Shown piece by piece: positions 7,496-16,161 of a stretch of DNA of 64,000 nt. The notes beneath the pieces were generated by a model, which worked only from the letters and a program-made list of their open reading frames with translations, did not search any database and was not told the DNA's origin. The stretch comes from Homoserinimonas sp044769865. Its GTDB lineage: Bacteria > Actinomycetota > Actinomycetes > Actinomycetales > Microbacteriaceae. The position numbers and the translations under genes are program-made. Within the stretch, counting starts at the first letter, position 1. Every line of letters starts with the position of its first letter. The stretch covers positions 1,922,001 through 1,986,000 of the forward strand of contig NZ_JBIZWA010000001.1 in the NCBI RefSeq assembly GCF_044769865.1, given 5' to 3'.

Positions 7496-8208
7496 CGGTC
7501 TCGCTCCTCCGCGTCGAGTTCTGCGGCGAGTGGTACGACATCGCCCCCGGCTCCGACTTTCACGTCGGCCGCGAGTCCGATCTCGTCATTGACGACAACC
7601 CCTACCTGCACCGTCGCTTCCTGCGCATCCACGAGGACTTCGGCCTGTGGTGGCTCTCGAACGTCGGCACGCTGCTCTCTGCGACGGTGACGGATGCCTC
7701 GGGGCAGGTGCAGGCCTGGCTCGCGCCCGGGGCGCGGCTCCCGATCGTGTTTCCGCAGCTCTCGGTGCTCTTCAGCGCCGGCTCGACGACCTACGAGTTC
7801 TCGGTCCACGGGCCGTCGGACTACTTCGACACCTCCTCGGCCATCGCTGGCTCGGGCGGTTCCACGACGATCGCGCCGGTTCCCCTGACGAGTTCGCAGC
7901 GCCTCCTGGTCGTCGCGCTCGCCGAGCAGGTGCTGCGGCAGTCCTCGCCCGGGCGGGGCGAGATCCCATCGTCGGCGGAAGCCGCGGCGCGCCTCCACTG
8001 GTCGATCACGACCTTCAACCGCAAGCTCGACAACGTCTGCGAGAAGCTTGACAAGGTCGGCGTCGCGGGGCTCCGGGGCGGGCGAGGCAAGCTCGCAACC
8101 AACCGCAGGCAGCGCCTCGTGGAGTACGCGGTGGCCACACGGCTCGTGAGCGCCGACGACCTCTACCTCCTCGATCGCAACGACCAGGAGCACACGGCGA
8201 GCCAGTAG
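7492..8208 (+). CDS. FHA-domain protein with C-terminal winged-helix-like region
   Basis: A 238-aa protein. The N-terminal half is an FHA-like fold (FHVGRESDLVIDDNPYLHRRFLRI) where an Arg-x-Asp/Asn signature replaces the textbook GRS...SRxH pattern. The C-terminal half (about residues 130-238) is helical, with SSAEAAARLHWSITTFNRKLDNVCEKL resembling a winged helix-turn-helix recognition segment, ending in a basic GGRGKLATNRRQR stretch. This suggests a phospho-responsive DNA-binding regulator, but both domains are divergent. ATG 7492 overlaps the kinase stop codon (ATGA). It is the last gene of the first, tightly coupled half of the cluster. Confidence 0.78.
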   Translation: MTVSLLRVEFCGEWYDIAPGSDFHVGRESDLVIDDNPYLHRRFLRIHEDFGLWWLSNVGTLLSATVTDASGQVQAWLAPGARLPIVFPQLSVLFSAGSTTYEFSVHGPSDYFDTSSAIAGSGGSTTIAPVPLTSSQRLLVVALAEQVLRQSSPGRGEIPSSAEAAARLHWSITTFNRKLDNVCEKLDKVGVAGLRGGRGKLATNRRQRLVEYAVATRLVSADDLYLLDRNDQEHTASQ

Positions 8209-8255
8209 GGGAGAGGTACCCATCGCTCTGCCCCACTTCGGGGGTGCATCTGCTG

Positions 8256-8261
8256 TACATT
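8256..8261 (+). promoter_or_regulatory. -10 box for the giant Ig/Fn3 gene
   Basis: TACATT in the 116-bp gap after the FHA-HTH gene. It lies downstream of the possible ATG 8244 and upstream of TTG 8325, so it favours the latter start. No clear -35 is visible. Confidence 0.4.
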
Positions 8262-8324
8262 GTTTCTCGGACTCAGGTCAGGATTCAGCGCATCGGCTGG
8301 CGTGATCACAGTGGGGATGGTTAC

Positions 8325-11300
8325 TTGGTTCGGCCACGACTCGCGACTCGTACCCGAAAGACGGTCGCATCAACGCTCGTCTTTGCGATCATCGCGGGCG
8401 TTCCCCTTGCCGTCGCGGCATTGCATCCTGGTTTCCCTGTCTCCGACGTTGAACTCGCGTCGCGTGACGTCTGGGTCACGAACGGCGAGCAGCTCATGGG
8501 CGGCCGTCTCAACCGGCAGATCGATGAGCTCAACGGCTCGGTCGTCGCGTCGACCTCCGACTTCGACGTCATGCAGCACGGCGACACCCTCTTCATGCAC
8601 GACCCTGTCGCGGGCCGCGTCGAGTCGGTCGACCCCGCCTCCACCCAGGTGACCTCGGCGATCGAGGTGCCGAAGGGTGCCGAGGTGGCATTCGGTGGCG
8701 AGGTACTCGCGATCCTTGCGCCCTCCGGTGAGCTCTGGGCAATCCCCGCGATCGGCGACCTGCAGTTCAACCAGGTCTCGCAGCCGCCCATCGCAGAACT
8801 GGGCGAGGACTCCCACGTCACGGTCAGCCGTGAAGGAGTCGTGCTCGCGGTCTCATCGTCGCAGAAGACGCTGTATCGACTCGAGTCGATCGCCGAGCTG
8901 CCCGTCGAGAGCGAGTTCCCCCAGATGGGCGAGTTCCAGCTCACGGCCGTGGGCGACCGAGCCATCGCGTTCGACCAGACCACGAATGAACTCGTGACGG
9001 ATGACGGCAAGGTCTTCGACCTCGGGGAGGAGGACGGGCTTCGCCTTCAGCAGGTGAGTGCGGCATCCGATCACGCGCTCGTCGCGACGGGAAAGTCACT
9101 CCTGCGGGTCAACCTCGGCTCGGGCGAGGTCGAGGAGATCGCGGCGGACGTTGAGAGCACCGTGACCTCGCCAGAGCAGGTCGCCGCGCCCGTTTCGCTC
9201 GACGGATGCGCCCACGGCGCGTGGGCGGGACCCGGACGCTACCTTCTGGCCTGCGATGGCGAGGAACCCGCTCCCGCGCAGATCGATGAGCCGACGAGCG
9301 GCAGCCGGCTCGAGTTCCGGGTCAACAAGAGCGTCATCGCGCTCAACGACCTCGACAACGGCAACGTGTGGCTCGTCGACGAGAACATGCGCCTCGTCAA
9401 CAACTGGGACGACGTGACGCCTCCCGAGGAGGAGGAGACGGAGGAGATCGGCGACGAGAAGTCGGCCATTCAATCCTTCGAAGACACGCTCGCGGAGCGG
9501 ACGGAGAACAACCGGCCGCCGACGGCGAATGATGACGACTTCGGCATCCGGCCAGGGCGCACGACCATCCTTCCCCTTCTCGACAACGACACCGACCCCG
9601 ATGGCGACGTGCTCGTCATCTCGCAGTACGACCAGATCTCGGAGTCAACGGGGCGCATTGACCCGATCGATGGCTCCAGGGCGCTCCAGTTCACGCCGGC
9701 CGCTGGCTTCGTGGGCAGCGTCGCCATCAACTACACGGTGGATGACGGTCGGCAAGGCACCGATACCGCCCGCGTGACCCTTCGGGTTGTTCCCGACGAG
9801 TCGAACGAGGTGCCGATCGAGGTGCGCCGCGGCGGCGTGAGCGTCGAAGCCAACCAGGATGTCGAATACAACGTCCTGACCAACTGGCGTGACCCTGACG
9901 GTGACGACCTCTTCCTCATCGGGGCGTCGCCGAAATCGGGCGACCTTGTGCGCTTCACGCCCGACGGCATCATCACCTTCACGCACCAGACCTCCGAGCT
10001 GGGCGAGAAGGAAATTGTCTTCCAGGTCACCGATGGCCGGGATGCCGCTGTCACCGGCACGCTCGTCGTCACGGTTGAACCTCCCGGCACACTGAACCCG
10101 GTCGGCACCCCGGACTTCGCCGAGACATTCGTGGGCGAGACGGTCGAGGTGAAGCCGACCGACAACGACATCTCTCCCTCCGGGGCTCCGCTCACGCTCG
10201 TCGCGATCGAAGAACCGGGCGGTTCGACCACGGCCAGCTTCTCCTCCGACACCGGGACCCTGTCGTTCTCAGCGTCGAACCCGGGCATCCACTATGTGAA
10301 GTACACGGTCGCAGCAGGCAGCACCACGAGCGTCGGCATCGTGCGTTTCAACGTGATCGAGCGGCCAGCCGACGACAAGCTGCCGCCGATCGCGGTCAAG
10401 GACGTCGCCTACCTGCGCGGCGAGGAGCCGACGACCGTGTCAGTGCTCTCCAACGATGTCTCGCCGTCGGGTCGGGTGCTCGCGGTGCAGAGCGTCAACG
10501 TTCCTGCCGAGTACCGGGCGAAGGGTCTCGTCGTGGAGCTCCTCGCATCCACGAGCATCAGGGTGACCTCGCCGGCAGCGCTCACGACCCAGGCCTCCTT
10601 CACCTACACCGTCTCCGACGGGGTCTCGACCGCCTCCGCGGGAGTCTCGGTCGTCCCCGTGCCGGCCCTGACCAAGCATCAGCCACCCGTGGCAGTCAAT
10701 GACACGGCACGCGTGCGGGTCGGCGACATCGTGACCGTCGACGTGCTTGGCAACGACAGGCATCCGGACGACTCGTCGATGTTCCTCGCGAAGGACCTCA
10801 TCTCGCAGCCTGAGGCTGGCATCGCCTTCGTGAGCCAGGACACTGTTCGGTTCCAGGCGCCGCGCGAGCCGGGGGAGTACCGCGCTGACTATCGGGTACT
10901 CGACCCCTTCGGCGAGACGGCCGCCGCAACCGTCATCTTCACGGTCGTTGCCGAAGACGAGGCCAACAACCAAGACCCCGAACCGCGCCCGCTCGTGGCG
11001 CGGGTGCTGGCAGGCAACGCCGTCCGCGTCGATATTCCGCTCAGCCACATCGACCCGGATGGCGATTCGACGCAGCTGTTGAACTTCCCCCGCAGTCCTC
11101 AGCTTGGTGCCGTGACTGAGACCGGTGCCGACTACTTCTATTACGAGGCGTCGTCGGCAGCGGCGGGCACGGATGTCTTCAGCTACGAGGTCTACGACGC
11201 CTTCGGTGCGACCGGGGTGGCGGAGATCAAGATCGGCGTGATTCCGCAGCCCGATGCGTTGCAGGATCCGACGGCGGTGCCCGATAGTGTCTCGATCCGA

Positions 11301-13910
11301 CCGGGACGCCTCGCCCAGGTCGACCTGATGGCCAACGACTCCGACCCCCAGGGTGCCCCGATCAAGGTGTCTGAGGAACTCACGGATGTGCCGGAGGGTA
11401 TCGAAGCCGAGGTGCTGCAGGAGCGCTACCTCGTCGTCAAGGCGCCCGAGGAGGAACAGTCCTTCACCATTCGCTATGAGCTGAGCAATGACCGCGGCGG
11501 GTCTGTCATGAGTTACGTGCTCGTGCAGGTCACGCCTGACGCGCCGCTGCTCCCGCCGACCGCGCTCGATGTGCCACTCCTCACCAAGGACATTGCGGGT
11601 GAGGCGAGCATCACGGTCGATGTTCTCGACGGTTTCGCATTCAATCCCGCAGGGCCGAACGCTGACCTTGTCGTGTCGGTCGAGGGCCCCAACGCTGCTT
11701 CGGCGGAGCTCCTCGAGCGGAACGGCCAGATCAGGGTCACCCCGGGCGAAAAGCGGCAGGCCATCGCCTACCGCGTGACCAATGAGACCGACGAGCTCAG
11801 CGCGCTCGCGTTCATCCTCGTGCCGGCCGCGGTCGACGAGGGCTATGACGACCCGCCCTACATCGACCCCAATCTGCCGGTGCAGTATGTCTCGATGAAC
11901 GAGACGGGAGAGTGGGATCTCGCCGACATCGTCAAGGTGCCCTCGGGGCGCGACGCCTGGATTCCGGATGCTGGCACGGTGACTTCGATCCAGTCGAACG
12001 GCCAGTCGAGCTTTGTCGACAAGGACACACTGCGCTTCACGCCTGCACTCGACTATCGCGGGCCCGCATCCATCAACTTCACCGTCACAGACGGGGCATC
12101 CGTCAATGACCCCAAGGGCAATACTGCGAACCTGACGCTGCCCATTGTGGTCGGCGACCCGGAGTTCCGTGACATGCCGCCGGAGTTCACGACGCCGAGC
12201 CCGCAGGTTGAGGTTGGCGAGGTGACCACGATCGATCTTCGTGCATCGACTGGGCACCCCAACCCGCAGATCGTGCAGGAGGTCACGTACTCCGGCATCG
12301 CGGGTGAGCGCGCGGGTCTCGAGGCGACACTGCGGGGCAGCGAGTTAAGCCTCACGGTGCCGAGAAACACGCCAAAGGGCACGACGATGACGCTCGACGT
12401 GACCCTGCGGTGGGACAAGTTCGAGGTCCCGGGCACCATCAACGTGACGGTTGTCGGCTCGTCGAAGCCGCTGGCTGTCGCGGTCAGCGACGTGCTCGAG
12501 ATGAGGCGCGGCGGCGGTGACGGGGGAGGGTCCATCACCTCCCAGCCGCTCGCGAATGACGCCAACCCATTCGCATCGACCGATGAGCCGCTCACGATCG
12601 TCGATGCCCGGGTGTCGAACACTGGTGAGCCCGCGACCATCTCGCCCACCCGCAACGCAGTGAAGATCACTCCGTCCCCGTCGCTCAAGAGCGGCGTCGT
12701 CGAGGTCATCTACACGGTCGAGGATGCGACAGAGGACAGTGATCGCCGAGTCAACGGCACTATCACCCTCACGGTGAGCGATGTGCCCGACGCGGTGCAG
12801 AAGCCGACCGTGCCGACGCAGGGAGATGAGGGAACCGTGACAATCGGCTTCACGGCGCCTGCGTCGAACGGCAAGCCGATCACGGGTTACGAGGTCTCGT
12901 CGTCGCCGGCGGTATCGACGCCGAGCACCTGCGCGCCGCCCTCGTGCACCATCTCGGGCCTCAACAACGGCACGAGCTACACCTTCTCAGTTCGCGCGAT
13001 CAACGAGCACGGTCCGGGCGCGTGGTCTGCGCCGAGTAACCCGGTCATCCCCTACGGCACCCCCTCGACGCCGAGCGTGACGATGGCGGTTGGTGAGCGG
13101 TGGGCTCCTGGCGGATCGGTTTCCGCATCCTGGGGCAACGTGACGCCGAACGGCGGCAGCGTGAACTACAACTGGCAGCTGTTGCGCAATGGCAGCGCAG
13201 AGGGTCGGCCGTGGAACAACACGCTCGGTACCTCGACTGGCACGATCACGGGGCTCCCCGCGGGGAACTACACCGTGCAGGTCTTCGCGACCAACTCGGG
13301 CGGCAAGACGGGCCAGACCGGCACCTCGGCGCCCGTGACGCTCGAGGCCCAGGGAAAGCCGCCTGCTCCCGGCGGGCTGGGTGCACGCGTCTCTGACAGT
13401 GTCGCTCCGGGCAGTATCACCTGGTACTGGAACGCTGTGAGCGCGAGCCCCGGTGGGCAAGCCCATCTCACCTACGAAGTGAACTTCAACAACACGGGGT
13501 GGACGGGCGTCGGCGCTCGCACGGAGTACACGAGGAACAACCTCAACGAGGGCAACTACAACCTGCGGGTCCGCGCCGTGAACAAGGCGGGTGCTGGTGA
13601 CGTCGCGGGTCCGGTCGGCGGTCGGATCGACTCACCGCCGCCCCCGCCTGCACCTGACGTCACCCTGAGGAAGGGGGCGAACGTGCGTTGTCAGGACAGT
13701 GGGTCGATGAACTGCTGGCAGCTCCACATCACGCTGAAGCACTTCACCAACAACAGCCACCGTGTCGAGTACTGGTGCAACAACTCCAAGTCGAGCATCA
13801 CCGCGAGCTTCACTGGCAACACTTTTGAGGGAGGGTTCCACTGTGGTTGGCCCAATACGTGGGTTGAGGTCGATGGTGTCAAGAGCAACGTGGTCGACTT
13901 CAGACGATGA
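8325..13910 (+). CDS. Giant surface protein: beta-propeller-like region, about 11 Ig-like repeats, Fn3 domains, Cys-containing C-terminal domain
   Basis: About 1861 aa, anchored by one N-terminal transmembrane helix (about residues 12-33) with the rest outside. Residues about 35-370 have repeating VWV/LWAI strands like a beta-propeller. Residues about 396-1480 hold about eleven tandem Ig/cadherin-like repeats of 95-100 aa marked by NDTDPDGD or NDxxPxG turns. Residues about 1490-1775 hold three Fn3-like domains. The last about 86 residues contain four Cys (RCQDSG, MNCW, YWCNN, FHCGW). TTG 8325 places the helix at the usual distance from the N-terminus and lies after GGGGA. ATG 8244 is an alternative that adds 27 residues. 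It lies 38 bp before moxR. A role in cell-surface architecture or adhesion is inferred. Confidence 0.88.
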   Translation: MVRPRLATRTRKTVASTLVFAIIAGVPLAVAALHPGFPVSDVELASRDVWVTNGEQLMGGRLNRQIDELNGSVVASTSDFDVMQHGDTLFMHDPVAGRVESVDPASTQVTSAIEVPKGAEVAFGGEVLAILAPSGELWAIPAIGDLQFNQVSQPPIAELGEDSHVTVSREGVVLAVSSSQKTLYRLESIAELPVESEFPQMGEFQLTAVGDRAIAFDQTTNELVTDDGKVFDLGEEDGLRLQQVSAASDHALVATGKSLLRVNLGSGEVEEIAADVESTVTSPEQVAAPVSLDGCAHGAWAGPGRYLLACDGEEPAPAQIDEPTSGSRLEFRVNKSVIALNDLDNGNVWLVDENMRLVNNWDDVTPPEEEETEEIGDEKSAIQSFEDTLAERTENNRPPTANDDDFGIRPGRTTILPLLDNDTDPDGDVLVISQYDQISESTGRIDPIDGSRALQFTPAAGFVGSVAINYTVDDGRQGTDTARVTLRVVPDESNEVPIEVRRGGVSVEANQDVEYNVLTNWRDPDGDDLFLIGASPKSGDLVRFTPDGIITFTHQTSELGEKEIVFQVTDGRDAAVTGTLVVTVEPPGTLNPVGTPDFAETFVGETVEVKPTDNDISPSGAPLTLVAIEEPGGSTTASFSSDTGTLSFSASNPGIHYVKYTVAAGSTTSVGIVRFNVIERPADDKLPPIAVKDVAYLRGEEPTTVSVLSNDVSPSGRVLAVQSVNVPAEYRAKGLVVELLASTSIRVTSPAALTTQASFTYTVSDGVSTASAGVSVVPVPALTKHQPPVAVNDTARVRVGDIVTVDVLGNDRHPDDSSMFLAKDLISQPEAGIAFVSQDTVRFQAPREPGEYRADYRVLDPFGETAAATVIFTVVAEDEANNQDPEPRPLVARVLAGNAVRVDIPLSHIDPDGDSTQLLNFPRSPQLGAVTETGADYFYYEASSAAAGTDVFSYEVYDAFGATGVAEIKIGVIPQPDALQDPTAVPDSVSIRPGRLAQVDLMANDSDPQGAPIKVSEELTDVPEGIEAEVLQERYLVVKAPEEEQSFTIRYELSNDRGGSVMSYVLVQVTPDAPLLPPTALDVPLLTKDIAGEASITVDVLDGFAFNPAGPNADLVVSVEGPNAASAELLERNGQIRVTPGEKRQAIAYRVTNETDELSALAFILVPAAVDEGYDDPPYIDPNLPVQYVSMNETGEWDLADIVKVPSGRDAWIPDAGTVTSIQSNGQSSFVDKDTLRFTPALDYRGPASINFTVTDGASVNDPKGNTANLTLPIVVGDPEFRDMPPEFTTPSPQVEVGEVTTIDLRASTGHPNPQIVQEVTYSGIAGERAGLEATLRGSELSLTVPRNTPKGTTMTLDVTLRWDKFEVPGTINVTVVGSSKPLAVAVSDVLEMRRGGGDGGGSITSQPLANDANPFASTDEPLTIVDARVSNTGEPATISPTRNAVKITPSPSLKSGVVEVIYTVEDATEDSDRRVNGTITLTVSDVPDAVQKPTVPTQGDEGTVTIGFTAPASNGKPITGYEVSSSPAVSTPSTCAPPSCTISGLNNGTSYTFSVRAINEHGPGAWSAPSNPVIPYGTPSTPSVTMAVGERWAPGGSVSASWGNVTPNGGSVNYNWQLLRNGSAEGRPWNNTLGTSTGTITGLPAGNYTVQVFATNSGGKTGQTGTSAPVTLEAQGKPPAPGGLGARVSDSVAPGSITWYWNAVSASPGGQAHLTYEVNFNNTGWTGVGARTEYTRNNLNEGNYNLRVRAVNKAGAGDVAGPVGGRIDSPPPPPAPDVTLRKGANVRCQDSGSMNCWQLHITLKHFTNNSHRVEYWCNNSKSSITASFTGNTFEGGFHCGWPNTWVEVDGVKSNVVDFRR
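9511..12790. repeat. Tandem Ig-like domain array inside the giant gene
   Basis: Repeat units begin at about 9511, 9805, 10087, 10371, 10668, 10965, 11250, 11545, 11835, 12168 and 12459, a period near 290-300 bp. Each starts with a Pro-rich linker, then a V(D/A)xNDxxPxG-type turn. DNA identity between units is low, so these are old protein repeats, not recent duplications. Confidence 0.75.
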
Positions 13911-13948
13911 GCTGACGGCCGCCGGGAACCAGTGAGAGAAGAGAGAGA

Positions 13949-14917
13949 ATGCCAGTAACCCAGGAGCAGGCGACGTGGTTCGCGGATGCCTTCGACAAGC
14001 TGATCGCCAATGTCGACAAGGCGATCATGGGCAAGGATCACGTGATCCGTCTCGTCTTGACGGCGCTGGTCAGTGACGGCCACGTGCTGCTCGAGGACTA
14101 CCCGGGCACGGGCAAGACGGTCCTGGCGAAGGCGCTCGCGAACACGCTTGACGGCACGACGTCGCGTATCCAGTTCACGCCAGACCTCCTGCCCTCTGAC
14201 GTGAGCGGCGTGCAGATCTTCGACCAGTCGAAGGGACGCTTCGAGTTCCACAAGGGCCCGATCTTCGCGTCGATTGTGCTTGCCGACGAGATCAACCGGG
14301 CGAGTCCCAAGACCCAGAGTGCGCTCCTCGAGGTCATGGAGGAGGGGATCGTCACGATCGACGGCGAGGGGCATCCTGTCGGCGCGCCGTTCCTGGTGAT
14401 CGCAACGCAGAACCCTGTGGAGCAGGCGGGCACCTACAAGCTGCCCGAGGCGCAGCTTGACCGCTTTCTCATCAAGACGACGCTCGGCTACCCCGACCGG
14501 GCGACCTCGGTTGCCCTGCTGATGGATTCCGCGACGAGGGCGCGCGCATCCCTCGTGTCACCCATCATCAAGCCCGAGTCGATCGTCGCGATGACGGCGC
14601 TCGCCAATGAGGTGCACGTCGATGAGTCGGTCATGGCCTACCTGAGCGACATCGTCGAGGCGACCCGCGCCGACCGTGACGTGATCCTCGGCGTCAGCAT
14701 GCGTGGGGCGATGGCCCTCGCGCGGGCCATCAAGACCTGGGCGATCAGCAACGGCCGCACCTACGCGACGCCGGATGACGTGCGTGATCTCGCGGTTCCC
14801 GTGCTCGCGCACCGCGTCATCCTCGACCCGGAGTCGGAGTTCGCGGGCGTCAAGGCCGAGGCGGTCATCGAGCGGATCCTCGTGGGCATCGAGCCGCCCG
14901 CCTATCGCGCAGCGTGA
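13949..14917 (+). CDS. MoxR-family AAA+ ATPase
   Basis: A 322-aa protein. Walker A is GTGKT at residues 53-57. The MoxR signature SRIQFTPDLLPSDVSG follows, Walker B with DEINRASPKTQS is near 112-123, and the sensor region is ATQNPVEQAGTYKLPEAQLDRF. The C-terminal lid domain is helical. MoxR ATPases act as chaperones or remodelling factors, normally with a VWA or DUF58 partner, and the next gene is that partner (GTGA overlap). Position directly after the giant surface gene suggests it acts on that protein or its export partners (inference). It resembles the second MoxR at 42919 only at family level. Confidence 0.95.
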   Translation: MPVTQEQATWFADAFDKLIANVDKAIMGKDHVIRLVLTALVSDGHVLLEDYPGTGKTVLAKALANTLDGTTSRIQFTPDLLPSDVSGVQIFDQSKGRFEFHKGPIFASIVLADEINRASPKTQSALLEVMEEGIVTIDGEGHPVGAPFLVIATQNPVEQAGTYKLPEAQLDRFLIKTTLGYPDRATSVALLMDSATRARASLVSPIIKPESIVAMTALANEVHVDESVMAYLSDIVEATRADRDVILGVSMRGAMALARAIKTWAISNGRTYATPDDVRDLAVPVLAHRVILDPESEFAGVKAEAVIERILVGIEPPAYRAA

Positions 14918-16161
14918 ACCCAGTGCTCCTGAAGGTCCGGCGCTTCTGGCGCGCGGTGGTCGCCGTCATGGCGCCCGTCGTGCGCGCCGTTTGGCGGTTC
15001 CTCGGGCCCATCCTCAGGGTCGTGACCTCCGCGGGGTGGATCGTGCTGGGGCTCGCCATCCTCGCCCTCGTGCTGAGTGCGACGTTCGGATGGCAGGAGT
15101 TCACCTTCCTCGGCACCGTCCTGCTCGCAGCGCTGCTCGTGAGCACCGTCTTCCTCTTTGGACGAGCCTCCTACGGCGTGCACATTGAGCTCAACCCCCG
15201 CCGCGTGGTCGTGGGGCAGCGGGCGATGGGGCGGATGCTCGTCACCAACACGGGCGCGAAGAACCTCCCGGCGACGCGCATGGAGCTTCCGGTCGGTCGC
15301 GGTGTTGCGGAGTTCCAACTGCCGGCCATGCAGCCGCGCGAGGAGCACGAGGAGCTGTTCGCCGTGCCGACCCACAAGCGCGCCGTGATCGTTGCGGGGC
15401 CTGCCGAATCGGTCAAGGGTGACCAGCTCGGACTCATGCGTCGCGCGCTGCGCTGGGCCGACCCTGTCGACCTCTTCGTGCATCCGAGGACCGTGCGGCT
15501 CGCCCCCACGGCGGCGGGCCTCGTGCGCGACCTTGAGGGCCAGGTCTCCAAGAAGATCACGAGCAACGACATCGCGTTCCACGCGCTGCGTCCCTATGTG
15601 CCTGGGGATGATCGCCGCTACGTGCACTGGCGCACCTCCGCGCGCATCGGCCAGCTCATGGTGCGCCAGTTCGAGGAGACCAGGCGCTCGCAGCTGACCA
15701 TGATCCACGCGACCCGGCGTGACCTCTTCGCCTCAGAGGAGGAGTTCGAGCTCGCCGTGTCGGTCACGGCGTCGATCGCCTCGCAGGTGATCGCGGATGG
15801 CACGCAGATGAATGTCGTGAGCGAGTCCGGCGTCTGGCGCACGCAGACCGTCACGAGCATGCTCGACGCCTCGAGTCGCATCGAACCGGTCGGCGACGCG
15901 TTCGAGACCATGCGCGAGTTCGCACGGGAGATGACCAAGCGGCTCCCCGCACCCAGTGTCGTCATGGTCATCGCAGGGTCGCGCATGACGACGGCGGACT
16001 TCCGCAGCATCCAGTCGCTCTTCGGCAGTGACACGAGCCAAGTCGCCTTCCGCGTGGAGGTGGGCGCAGAACCGAAGTTCGCGGCCGTCGCGGGCCTCAC
16101 CCTCATCACGATCGGTGACCTCGACGACCTGCCCAAGATCGTGAGGGGGATGACGCCATGA
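14914..16161 (+). CDS. DUF58 membrane protein, MoxR partner
   Basis: A 415-aa protein. A basic N-terminus is followed by two transmembrane helices (about residues 43-60 and 65-83), a beta-rich region, then the DUF58 core with PYVPGDDRRYVHWRTSAR near residue 230. The C-terminal part resembles a VWA-like fold without a full MIDAS motif. The GTG at 14914 overlaps the moxR stop (GTGA) and its own stop overlaps the next ATG. DUF58 proteins are conserved partners of MoxR ATPases, with few characterised. It is probably membrane-bound with the large domain in the cytoplasm. Confidence 0.92.
   Translation: MNPVLLKVRRFWRAVVAVMAPVVRAVWRFLGPILRVVTSAGWIVLGLAILALVLSATFGWQEFTFLGTVLLAALLVSTVFLFGRASYGVHIELNPRRVVVGQRAMGRMLVTNTGAKNLPATRMELPVGRGVAEFQLPAMQPREEHEELFAVPTHKRAVIVAGPAESVKGDQLGLMRRALRWADPVDLFVHPRTVRLAPTAAGLVRDLEGQVSKKITSNDIAFHALRPYVPGDDRRYVHWRTSARIGQLMVRQFEETRRSQLTMIHATRRDLFASEEEFELAVSVTASIASQVIADGTQMNVVSESGVWRTQTVTSMLDASSRIEPVGDAFETMREFAREMTKRLPAPSVVMVIAGSRMTTADFRSIQSLFGSDTSQVAFRVEVGAEPKFAAVAGLTLITIGDLDDLPKIVRGMTP

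Noticed and set aside
8244..8324. ATG 8244 as start of the giant protein
   Set aside because: It lies upstream of the likely -10 box and would put 27 extra residues before a membrane anchor that fits TTG 8325 better. Kept as an alternative.
10440..12257. 605-codon minus-strand frame inside the giant Ig/Fn3 gene
   Set aside because: Antisense to clear repeated domains, with no family similarity and composition typical of a shadow frame.
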